Shown in pieces: positions 1-11,015 of a stretch of DNA of 64,000 nucleotides. Source of the DNA: Buddleja alternifolia (taxonomy: Eukaryota; Streptophyta; Magnoliopsida; Lamiales; Scrophulariaceae); the NCBI GenBank assembly GCA_019426215.1, contig CM033396.1, forward strand, positions 32,903,154 through 32,967,153. The letters run 5' to 3'. How positions within the stretch are numbered: position 1 is the stretch's first letter; each line of letters begins with the position of its first letter. Under the pieces are notes generated by a model. That model was not told the DNA's origin. It was given only the letters and a program-made list of their open reading frames with translations, and did no database searches. Made by a program: the position numbers and the translations under genes.

Positions 1-184
1 AATCCCATGAGATTTTTTTGCAACGGGTTTCTATGCAAACAATGAGACTAAATTTGCAATGAGCTTAAATATTACAAGATCAATACTGCAATTGTGTAGG
101 CAACAGAAAAACAAAACAAAAGTAAATTGAAGTTGATATAAAAGAGGCATGGATGCAAGAAGTCATAGAATTATCAAATAATAA

Positions 185-440
185 TACAGTATAAATAAAC
201 GATAAAAAGCTTAGAGAGAGAGAGATGCAAAGAATTTGAAACAGCAACTTACTATTGTAGAGTAGTCAACATTCTTGGAAAAAATGTCATGAATTTTCAT
301 TGATCTCAATCCTGACCCAACATTCCTGTTCATTGTTGTAATAGCCAACTTGAAGACCCTCAAGTTCATTGTTGTAATAGTCCTTCCGTTCCTCTGATAT
401 TAGTTAGTCTAGCTTTATCCAAAAAAGATATAAGGTTGTT
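185..440. repeat. Diverged second copy of the NLR gene's 3' flank
   Basis: This stretch resembles 595-800, about 400 bases downstream. Both share an AG-rich run, the phrase GCAAAGAATTTGAAACAGCA, then a similar order of words ending in GGAAGACCCTCA or GAAGACCCTCAA. It therefore looks like a local tandem duplication of the 3' end of the adjacent resistance-gene relic, more decayed than its partner. No open reading frame of note survives. The similarity is visible; the order of events is inferred. Confidence 0.55.
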
Positions 441-689
441 AATATATTTGGATAAAGATTGATAATTATATTTTTTAAAATTTATAGATATTTATATATT
501 TAATTTTGCTCACGTGGAAAAATTAGCCCAATTAGGTCATCCATATATGCGCTTACTTGGATGGCCTCAAATGTTGTATTTTATTATATATAGATAAACG
601 ACAAAAAAAAGCTTACACAGAGAGAGAGATATGCAAAGAATTTGAAACAGCAACTGACTATTGTAGAACAGGTCGTACCTTGAAAAGAA

Positions 690-1366
690 TGTCAATCTTC
701 ATTGATCTAATCCCGACCCACCTTCTTGGTCATTGTAAAAGAAACTTGGAAGACCCTCATATCCCAGATTGTCACGTTCCTCTAATATTGCCCTAGCCGA
801 AGTGATAACATAAGGCTTGCATCCACGCAATAGAATTTCCTGGAGTGTAGGAATTTCCGCAAGACCAAAAGGAATTTCTTCAGCTCTGGGCATTCAAGAA
901 CCTCTAATATCTCAAGCATTGGAAAGTTGGTCTTCTCTGCTGTCCAGTACATCAATCAGCTTCATAAATTGCCAAGCATTTTAGTCGAACAAATTCCCCA
1001 TCAGTTGCAACCCATCTTGGACCTTCGAATGCATTTTCCTGAAGAAAAAGTAATTCAAGTTGGGGCAATGAACCCACAACTTTTATATCTTTCCAAGGAA
1101 GACCACAACCCTTAATGACAACCTTTAGAGAACGTGGAAAGGCAATATTTGTCACTGAAATCTTCTTTTCTATTATTAATAAAGTTAGTGATTCAGTTTA
1201 TGGAGATGAACAAGATTGTTGAGGCAAGTATGACATTTCCTCAGATTGTTGAGATAAGTTAATATAATTTTTTTTCAATTTCCTCAGATTTGAACTCTTT
1301 TAACCACCTCCTCAGTACACCTCAAGTTCTCTACTGAGAGGAGTGTTTTAAGTTTTCCAATATATT
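690..1366 (-). pseudogene. C-terminal LRR remnant of a late-blight R1-type NLR resistance gene
   Basis: Read on the minus strand, several frames carry motifs of the C-terminal leucine-rich repeats of R1-like CC-NB-ARC-LRR immune receptors: FPRSLKVVIKGCGLPW, then GSLPQLELLFLQENAFEGP, then GEFVRLKCLAIYEAD (952-1155), and EIPFGLAEIPTLQEILLRGC (699-893). Family members detect pathogen effectors in the cytoplasm. The frame changes at least three times: near 1180, just after IYEAD near 955, and near 880. Between the last two the third frame reads as a continuation of the same LRR. No NB-ARC, P-loop or MHD segment is present. Recognisable coding similarity ends close to 1366, exactly where the tandem duplication starts, so the rest of the gene was lost or displaced. 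Assignment to the R1 group is good; function is certainly lost. Confidence 0.75.
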
Positions 1367-2109
1367 CAAGTTGGGTCCATTTATGTCTAAATTTTGGGGC
1401 GTGACAATTTTGACCGAAACCCCGATATTTCTCAAATTTTTTATCGAAACGCGAAATTTCCCAAAATTTAAAATAATATTTATTTTTTAAATATTTTATA
1501 GTTAAAAATTAGGGTCAAATGATCATTCATATTAAAAATATATATATATAATAAATGACCAATTATGTAAAGTAATAAGCAATAGATTTAAATGCAAATC
1601 TGAAAGTGATATTAGGCAATATGTTAATAGAAATCCAGGTCTGAACACAAAATTTATTTAAACAAGATATCATAAAAATCCTCTAAGTAGCTTGATGTGG
1701 TTTTGAATAATGATTTTTTCTAAAATTGCGGTATACTTTATTTTAATGAAGTTTTTATGATATTTGATTATTATTTTATTACCATTATGTCATATTTTTC
1801 GAAGCATCTTTTAGTCATTCTATTCAATAAGATTCATTATGCATGTATTATTCATGGAATATTATTAATGTATAAAATGAGTTATTATGATATTTAAAGT
1901 TACACAAAGTTTCATTGTAAATTTCCAAATATTTTTATAAATTTCCATGATTTTTTTATAATGGAAACCGAAATTTTGAATATATTTGAAATTTCCATCG
2001 AAATTCTCGTAAATTTACTATCCTGATATCGACACCGATACCGCAATTTAATACCTTGTATATATATATATGCATATATATACACACAAAAATAAATATA
2101 TATTTATAT

Positions 2110-5100
2110 TGTGATACCCCTCCTATTTTAGTGCAATGTGGTTTCATTACATTTTGTGAATGTGTGGGTCTGAATGATTTAGCATTGTGGTATTATTGCG
2201 CGAGTGTAACAATTTGAGTTTTTCCGTAATCACTATGCTGACAAATTTAATGACTACTTTTTATATAAACTTAAGAAAAAGAATTTTTGTGTGATATCTA
2301 TACCTATATATATTTTCATGTATGAGTTTCATAGTTTTGGAGTTCAATTTTGAATCATTATGTTACCTCTTAGGAATTGGAATTGCATGATTTAATATAG
2401 GAGAATGATATTGGCACTCCACAAAATACTATAGGAGCTCCATATTTGATTTTTAATCTAGTTTATGACGAAAATGCCCATAAATTTTAAAATACATTAG
2501 TTATAATTCTCAAAAGTTAAATAAAGCAAATATTAACAAGTTGTAAATGCTCTATTTACTACTCTATAGGAGAAATTACTTTGAAAAACCTTTAAAAAAA
2601 AGTTTACATCCAAAGAAATTATTATAATATTTTTCAATTTAAAAACACGTTCCACCAACTTTTCATTAAAAAAAATCAATATTTAGGGTAACTAAATTTA
2701 TGGAGTTAATTACCTTTAGCCTTCTAGATTAGGAATTAATTGATTACACTTTTATATAGAAATTATTTACTTAATGCTTTTATATGGATAATTGATATTA
2801 GATGGCTTTATTTTCAAGTTGTCAATATTTTTAATATTCTCAAAAATTCAAAAGGTACTCTAGATAATTACCATACTAAAGAAAAAAAGTATAAAAATAT
2901 TTATTATTAAAGCATAAAATTTGTATTTTCTGATTTATTAATTTGAAAAAATCTAAAACAAAAAGATTTCAATTACAAAACCAGAATCTATCAATTCTTA
3001 AATGAAGGATAATTTTGTTCAAGAAGTTGTTAATATTAACTTTTGGGCTTTTTGAATTAAAAAAGCTTGAAGAATAATTTTTGAGATTAAAAAAATATTT
3101 TCATAGATTTTCTAGGATATACAAATTTAGTTTAGGGGGATTTTAGTAATTTTTCCTACTTCACATCAAAGTTAGTCAATTAAAATGAAGAGCATCATCT
3201 ACAAAACACAATATATAGTATGTTAAATTTAAAATAGAATATAAGATTACAAACCAACAAAAAATTGAATTCAACTTATATTATCTTCACTTTGTGTGCA
3301 TATTAACATTGAGTTATCAACTTCAAATCCTTGTTCCTTCAATAAAATACATTAATAACAATTACGCATTACAAAAATGCTCAAGTCATCATTGTCTCCA
3401 CTCCCTTCAATAAAAAAATATAACAATTGCAAAATTAGTTAATACTTTATAACATGCATATAAATAAAGAAAGAAAGTACACGAGTATTTCATATTTGAA
3501 ACACAAAAGGTTAAAAAATATTTTTCTTTAAGGTGTTTTATTGTTCAAATTGTATATTTTTATGAACAGAAACATATATTTTACACTAGTATGAAATTCA
3601 TAAACATATTCTATATATAGAGAGAAGTCCATTATTTCTCCAATTTTAATAAAAGGTTCATGGTGGAAAATGAAAATTTATGAGGTTAAGAGTTCATAGC
3701 ATGAAATAAAAATTAATGAGATACAAAGATTTAATTAATCATTGAAATTTATATTTGTTTTATACAATTCCAGGCTTTTATTTATAATGGGTATTGTTGT
3801 CATTTTTTTAGATAGAGAAATAAAAGTGGAGCTCCTATAGTAAATTGTGGAGCTCCAATATCAATTCCCTTTAATATATATTAGTGTTATCTCTAAGTAA
3901 ATAAATTGACTTGAATGTCAAATTATATACTTGTAAGGATTTGAGTGTTACATTACATGCATTAAAGGACTTGAATGTTAAATTTATGAAGGATGGGCCT
4001 AATAAATAAAATTAAAAGAAATAGCATCCAAGTACCAATCACCTATATATAAATACCTATGATTGTTGGCATCTACCTCTTCACATTCCAAAAAAAATAA
4101 GAAAAGCAAGACACCATTTCTCACCAACACATACACCACCTGAATACACACATAAACTCACATTTACCGTTGAAATCAACGGGCATTGATGGTGGTATAT
4201 GCTTCCATGGAAGTGGCTTTGAGCTTTGGAACCAATTATTTTTCCTCATTTCACTACTTTCATAAACCCACAAGGTTATCTTGAAACTCATTTAGAAATT
4301 TAACTTGGAATCCTAATTATTTTCTTAATTGGAGTATAATAATTGAGTAGGTGTTTGAAATATTGAGTCTTATGGGCTGCTCTTGCTAATAAGTTGAAAT
4401 AAATTTGAGTTTCTAATGTAATCTTGGATTATAAGGTGAATAGAAATCAAACCTTTCATTGCATGTGTGTATTATTTAAAGATTGGTGATTGCATGCTTG
4501 AATAAAGTGAAGAAGATGACAAATGACCATATTGTATTGTGGGTGGTGTGTGTAATCATGTATATGAGAGTGGAATGTGCATGCTTGTGTATTGTTTGAT
4601 GAAATGTCTCAAAGAAGAATATGTATGTGCATTTCATGACCGTCATTTTTCTGTTTGCTTTCGAAATTAGTTCGAAGGGAAAACAAGCATTTAATCACTT
4701 GAAACTTTTTCTGGACATGATATGCATGTCAAATTTCATGAGTTTTGAAATTTTGATGAATTTTTTAAAAATCTTTAAAAAGCACTGCCAGAATGCTTTT
4801 ACAATTACGGGAAGCTCCAGTTTCGATCCTAAAAACTTTTGCTTAGACATTTCAATTTTATTTGAAAATTTTATATACCTAGGCATGGTAGGTGTATCTC
4901 TGCAAAATTTCAACCTTTTTGGAGTTTTGGTGAATTTTATAAAAATTGGCAAACAACTGCTGCCAGAGAATTACTTGTTTACAGACATGCTTGTTTTAAG
5001 CTGAAACTTTTGTTTCTACAGATTTTATTTGGCTTCCAAAAAATTTCAGAACCACTTTGAGTGTCGTTTGAACATGTCCTATAAATTCTGGATTTTTCTG

Positions 5101-6155
5101 ATGAACGGGGGATTTTATACAAATTTTTGAAATGCATCCTGCTTACTTACAAATCTAGTTTACCTTTGAAACTTTTACCTAAACTTTTTCTGTAAGTGTT
5201 GGGTGTTAATGGAAAATTTCTGAAATAAAATCATTTTCTATGAATTTTAAATAAATTTTAAACCAAATCCGCACAAATTAATTTTCTTGGTGTTTTTGTC
5301 AATCCTTGAATATAATGAAATTAAGCATAGTTTGGGTGGATGATACTATGTGCATGATCATGTAGTTCATAGGACCGCATAGGCTATTTTGGGTAGATGA
5401 TTAAGACGAGTGTTAGAGAATAGGATTTCTAATATAATCCTTAGATTAGCAGGTGGTGTTGGTGAACCGCTCAAGGACGACGCGGAATAACTTGGAAGTT
5501 AGAGTGAGTTGCCTCCCGAAAACTATATCTATGATTTTCAAAACTGGATGGAAGTGTATTTCAACATGTGTATATATAATTACATATATATACCTATGTA
5601 TTTCCTATCGTGTTTTCTCATTCAAAGAAATTGAAGCTCAAAACTTTCAAAGTTACTTTAGTCACTTAAGAGTGATAATTTTCTTGATTTCATGCATGAA
5701 TGATTTTAAAGAAAAATTTCATACTTGTTTCAAATGCATATTTTTACAAGATTGAAGTAAACATCAGTTTCATGGATTTCGTGAAATTACTCCATCATGT
5801 GGCCCTTGTATCGTGATCATACATCGTGACTACGTTCAAGGGATACGTGTTGCATATTACGTGGTTAAGTGTTGGGCCCAAGAGTCGGGCGTGGATATGG
5901 CAGGGTTAGGCCGGTCAAGCATGGTCATGCGGTCTTAAACGGTTCCCGCTATTCACGGCCAAATCCCAACACCTAAAGACGGGGTGTTCTAAGGGTAAGT
6001 GGGAACTAGGTCATGTGGCATACTCCGGATATGACCAATCAGGCATCGCGAGACTTCGTGGGGAGGTATAAGGTGATGGCTTTTAAGAAGCATGTTCAGG
6101 GGTGATAAGGAAGAAGTGGCGGGACCTAAAGTGCCGTGGGCGAGTCATTTGATGC
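2110..6155 (+). mobile_element. Ty3/gypsy-like LTR (probable solo or truncated LTR), left edge TGTGATACCC
   Basis: This stretch is in copy 1 of the duplication and absent from copy 2. It opens with TGTGATACCCCTCC, a beginning typical of Tekay/Del-type gypsy LTRs. A TATA-like CTATATATAAATACC lies at about 4042, followed by a C/A-rich leader. The GC-richer right part (5800-6150), with phrases such as CACGGCCAAATCCC, resembles the transcribed end of such LTRs. Without the nested MITE the length would be about 2.6 kb. I cannot place the right end or a clean 5-bp target duplication, and about 100 bases of the ancestral unit are missing here, so insertion was accompanied by loss. Frames inside (for example 4621-5004) show no domain. 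Confidence 0.4.
2400..3869. mobile_element. Mutator-type MITE with 9-bp TSD, nested in the LTR
   Basis: The terminal inverted repeats are about 40 bases and imperfect. The left end contains GATATTGGCACTCCACAAAA and ACTATAGGAGCTCCA; the right end, reverse-complemented, contains GATATTGGAGCTCCACAATT and ACTATAGGAGCTCCA. TTTAATATA flanks both sides (2391-2399 and 3870-3878), a perfect 9-bp target duplication typical of Mutator-like elements. The 1470-bp interior is AT-rich and has no transposase frame, so the element is non-autonomous. Confidence 0.85.
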
Positions 6156-6307
6156 GATGTCATTGACCAGACACAAAACATCTAAAATTATATAAGAGAA
6201 GATTAGAATCATTTTTTTTAAGTTTTGAATTGACCACTATGATACGCAACCAAACAGTCATGTCATCTAGCAACATTCAAAATCAAATTAAGAAATATAA
6301 TGAGGGA

Positions 6308-6867
6308 TAGGGATGACAACGGGGCGGGTTAAGAAATTTCCATACCCGGACCCAGCAAGTACCCGGCGAGTCAGGGTCCTAACCGTTAGACCCGGTCGAT
6401 TTTTATTTTTTGACTTTTTTCTTACATTTTTTTTGTCTATTTTGTTCTCACTAACGCATTCAAAACAAATAAATAAGTAAATAACATCGAATCAATGATT
6501 CAACCTAAACACATCCGTTACAAGTCATCCGTTACTAGAGAATGAGAAGTGGGTTTTGAGTTTAGACTTTTGATTCTAATTAATTGACTTTTTTTTTTTT
6601 TATCTAGTTAAGATTGTAAGGTAAGTTGCTATTGCAAATAGCATTTTTTTGGATACAATTTATAAATACTAATAAGTTTTAATATAATTAGATATATAAA
6701 ATTAAAAAATATTATAATTTTATTAATCGGGTCCGGGTCGGGTCTCGACTGGACTCATTAGCCGCCCCGGATCCGGCCCCAAACCCATTCTTTTGGACTC
6801 GTACCCGCTCCAAAGGGGGCGGATCCGGGATGGGTACTCGTTAGACCCGAATTCATTGTCATCCCTA
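6308..6867. mobile_element. hAT-type MITE with GC-rich ends
   Basis: The ends are TAGGGATGACAACGGGGCGG on the left and the inverted counterpart ending ATTGTCATCCCTA on the right. The flanks ATGAGGGA (6300-6307) and ATGAGAGA (6868-6875) form an 8-bp target duplication with one mismatch, as expected for hAT elements. Both ends are full of GGGCGGGT / ACCCGC words while the interior is AT-rich. A second member of the family is at 17108-17700. There is no transposase. Confidence 0.8.
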
Positions 6868-7537
6868 ATGAGAGAACCAAACTCAGCAATTGCAAATTTT
6901 CCACCACCACAACTCATGCATAAACAGTTATTTTGTCTACCAATGTTCAAGATCAAATCAAGAAGCATGATCATAAGAGATCCCAAACTTAGCAATTAAA
7001 TTTTTTTTATCACATCAACTCGCACGCATTAAGAGTTATCCAACCCATTAAAGTTCAAGGATCAATTTTGAAGAGGAGACAGAGAGGGCGAGGAAGATCT
7101 GATGATTTTTCAATTGTGGAAATGTGAACACAGAACTTTCACATTCTTGCTTACATTGTGCATTATATACTAAAACCTTATATGGGATAGTTCTGGACTT
7201 TCTCTACGTACTTGCCGCAATTGAAGAAAATAAACTAAACATAATTAAAAGAAACTCAATACAAAACATGGGAAATAAAATTAGAAAAATTTAAAAGAAA
7301 AATCAAGAACCAAATTTAGAAAGTAAAGTTTCAAGTACAAAAAAAAAAAATGTCAATAGCAAATTTTGTAAATAAAAATGAAATAGGAAAACTCAAAACA
7401 AAACTTTGGAAAAAGAAATTGAAAAAATCAAAGTAAAAATAGAAAACCAAACTTGGAAAGTACTAAATGATAATCAAACCATTGAAGCCATACAATAATA
7501 AAGCCTTCTTCATCCATAAATCCATTATATCTTGAAA

Positions 7538-9383
7538 GGGCTATTAATGCTAATCATCCCCTATGTCACGCAAAAATATCACTTTAGTCCCTCTTGTGAA
7601 AAAATTATCACTTTCATCCCTCATGTCCATAATTTGTACCCAGATGGTCCTTTTTTCGAAATTCCTGCCAAAATTTCCGGCTACCCACGCGCGTGTGATT
7701 CACCCTCTTTTTGGCAGGGGAATATCTGTGCGCATTTTTACGAGAAAATTCATAACTCATTGTAGAAAGATCGGATTCATGAACCGTTTTCTTCCCATGA
7801 AACTAGACACATAGGGCTATCTACTTATATATCTCACATAATCAGGAGACGTCTAGAACAAATCAGTTTTGTATTTAAAAATTAGCTAAAAATCTGTCGG
7901 CTGTGGGGGCATATCTGTGCGCGTCTTCACGAGAAAATTCATAACTCATTGTAGAAAGCTCGGATTCATGAACCGTTTCCTTCTCATGAAACTAGACACA
8001 TAGGGCTACCCACGCATATATCGCACATCATCAGGAGACGTCTAGAACAAATCATTTTTGTATTAAAAAATTAGCTAAAAATCTGTCAGCTGTGGGGGCA
8101 TATCTGTGCGCGTCTTCACGAGAAAATTCATAACTCATTGTAGAAAACTCGGATTCATGAACCGTTTTTTTCCTATGAAACTAGACACATAAGGCTATCG
8201 AGAAATATAATGGAAAGGAAATGGTTCATGAATCCGAGCTTTCTACAATGAGTTATGAATTTTCTCGTGAAGACGCGCACAGATATGCCTCCACAGCCGA
8301 CAGATTTTTAGCTAATTTTTTAATACAAAACTGATTTGATCTAAATGTCTCCTAATCATGTGCGATATATGCGTGGATAGCCCTATGTGTCTAGTTTCAT
8401 GGGAAGGAAACAGTTCATGAATTCGTGAAGACGCGCACAGATATGCCCCCACAGCCGACAGATTTTTAGCAAGTTTTTTAATACATAACTGCTTTGTTCT
8501 AGATGTCTCCTGATTATGTGCGATATATGCGTGGATAGCCCTATGTGTCTAGTTTCATGGGAAGGAAATGGTTCATGAATCCGAGCTTTCTACAATGAGT
8601 TATGAATTTTCTCGTGAATACGCGCACAGATATGACCCACAGCAGACAAATTTTTAGCAAGTTTTTTAATACAAAACTGCTTTGTTTTAGAAGTCTCCTG
8701 ATTATGTGCGATATATGCATGGATATCCCTATGTGTCTAGTTTCATAGGAAAAAAACGGTTCATGAATCCGAGCTTTCTACAATGAGTTATGAATTTTCT
8801 CGTGAAGACGCGCACAGATATGCCCCCACAGCCGACAGATTTTTAGCTAATTTTTTAATACAAAACTGATTTGTTCTAGACGCCTCCTGATGATGTGCGA
8901 TATATGCGTGGGTAGCCCTATGTGTCTAGTTTCATGAGAAGGAAATGGTTCATGAATCCGAGCTTTCTACAATGAGTTATGAATTTTCCCGTGAAGACGC
9001 GCACAGATATGCCCCCACAGCCGACAGATTTTTAGCTAATTTTTAAATACAAAACTGATTTGTTCTAGACGTCTCCTGATTATGTGAGATATATGAGTGG
9101 ATAGCCCTATGTGTCTAGTTTCATGGGAAGAAAACGGTTCATGAATCCGATCTTTTTACAATGAGTTATGAATTTTCTCGTGAAGATGCGCACAGATATG
9201 CCCCTGCCAAAAAGAGGGTGAATCACACGCGCGTGGGTAGCCGGAAATTTTGGCCGGAATTTCGAAAAAAGGACAATCTGGATACAAATTATGGACATGA
9301 GGGATGAAAGTGATAATTTTTTCACAAGAGGGATTAAAGTGACATTTTTGCGTGACATGGGGGACGATTAGCATTAATAGCCC
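7538..9383. mobile_element. Mutator-type foldback element with satellite-like arms, 10-bp TSD
   Basis: The left end GGGCTATTAATGCTAATC is mirrored at 9383, and the first ~190 bases of the two arms are inverted copies with few differences. TATCTTGAAA lies directly on both sides (7528-7537 and 9384-9393). Inward, each arm turns into tandem units of about 190 bp containing words such as AACTCATTGTAGAAA and GTGTCTAGTTTCAT. About three units run in the left arm and about six in opposite orientation in the right arm, one of those with a deletion near 8424. The orientation flips near 8195-8215. No transposase is encoded. The reading frames at the two ends are mirror images, not genes. Copy 2 keeps the empty site. 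Confidence 0.88.
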
Positions 9384-9908
9384 TATCTTGAAATCTTCTA
9401 GTAATATGCCTTGAAATAACTTCACATCTATCATCGAAAATAAGAAGCAAAACCTTTCACAAGAAACCTGCAAAGTACTCCTTACTTGCTCGCTTAAAGT
9501 TGCTTTGGTGCATGTTTCAGCTTTCTGAAAATAAAAGAGAAACTGAAACAGTAACAAATAAAAATTTCACACCCTTCCTGAAAACATTACTTTCAGTCAT
9601 CATCATCCATAAAAAATCTCCTTTTGCACATTAAGCATGTGAGAAACATGTAATCTGATAGATGAAAGACAAAATATCCAATTAAGAAAAGATTTAGTAT
9701 GTTTTCGCTAGACCACAATAATATACAATCAAATAGTTATGGCATCTATCAATTTTTTGGATAATTGTAAGAAGCATGATTAGGGACCCAAACTTAGAAT
9801 ATACAAACTTTCACCCCGACAACTCATGCATAAACAGATATGTCATCTATCAATGCTCCAGATCACACTAAAAACTATGATGAGTGTCAAACTTAGCAAT
9901 TACAAATT

Positions 9909-10345
9909 CACTACAAAATTAAAATATGACATTGGTGACAAAATGTCAAGTGATAATATCAAAGTTGTCACTAATTGTCAATCTTTAGTGACAAGGACTT
10001 TTGTCTTGTCACTATAATATACTCCACATGTTAAATAGTGACAAGATTTGTATAGAAATTGTCACTGTTGATAATTAGTGACAAGGAAATTGTTGTCACT
10101 ATTGACAATTAGTGACACATCTTTTGTGACAACTTAATGACAATAATTATAGTTGTCACTTTATTTGTGATGTCACTATACATGTGTCACTAATTGTCAA
10201 TAATGATAATTTTATAGAAACTCTTGTCGCTAAAAAATCTTATTGTGACAAAGCAAAAATTGTTATCACTCAATATAAACATCTAGTGATAATTTTAACA
10301 TTGTCATTTCAAATTTTGTCACAAATATTACTTTTTGTTATAATG
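9909..10345. mobile_element. CACTA-type MITE, TSD ATT
   Basis: The left end is CACTACAAAATT and the right end is the decayed counterpart TTTTTGTTATAATG. ATT flanks both sides (9906-9908 and 10346-10348). Removing the element plus one ATT gives TACAAATTATTCACC, which is exactly what copy 2 has near 20957-20971. The 437-bp interior is packed with TTGTCAC / GTGACAA words in both orientations, resembling the subterminal repeats bound by CACTA transposases. There is no coding capacity. Confidence 0.85.
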
Positions 10346-11015
10346 ATTATTCACCATAGCATGCGTGCATTAACAGTTTATCCAAACATTAATGTTCATG
10401 GATCAATTTTGAAGAATGCAAACTCAAAAATTATCGATTTTGCATCCTTTGATCACATTATGAATGCAACCAAAAAGAAATATATCACCTTACGATCCCA
10501 CCCAACAATATAGTAATAGTTGATACATACTCCAAGTATGAAATATTCTCTAATAACATATTCAAATTACGTTCAATATGATAAACCAAATTAAAACAGA
10601 ATAACTAAGAAAAGAGGAAAAAGGAGGACGAGAGCAAAAGCAACAAGAGAAAGAGAGGGAAAAAAAATTGATGAGAACAAAACCCTTTCCGCATTCTTGT
10701 TTTTATTGCACATATAGTCTACTAACAGCACTTTGTCTATGTTAGCGCATTTAAAGTTCTTTAAATTCAGGACGAAGATTGTTAGCCAATGAAAAAGAAG
10801 GCACTTTCTGAGTGAGTTTTGAAAAAAGCAAATATGCTCTGCCTTCTCTCTACTTTCTCTCTCTAACTAGTGGAAGCTAAAGTAAGAATCTTTTTGCTTT
10901 CGGCCGAGAAACAAGGCTTAGTGGATGCCTAACTGTGTGTTTTTTTTATTCATTGCCCATTTCCTCATACGTTTGACTCCACACATTCCTCACGTTCGCC
11001 CGGCCGGTCGGCCAG

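Noticed and set aside
1496..2100. Runs of AT dinucleotides as a matrix-attachment or origin element
   Set aside because: Composition alone is the only support; similar runs occur at 18496-18519 and 19238-19261 as ordinary microsatellites.
4621..5004. 127-codon frame as a host gene
   Set aside because: Its composition is that of AT-rich non-coding DNA (Phe/Leu/Ile/Lys), the opposite strand is also open, it has no domain, and it lies in an LTR-like stretch absent from the duplicate.
7726..9180. Repeats of ~190 bp as a centromeric or subtelomeric satellite block
   Set aside because: There are only about nine units, in two opposing arms, bounded by inverted termini and a 10-bp target duplication. 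This is one mobile element.
7532..9557. Four frames of 77-133 codons in the foldback element
   Set aside because: They are mirror images of each other produced by the inverted termini, and no family is recognisable.
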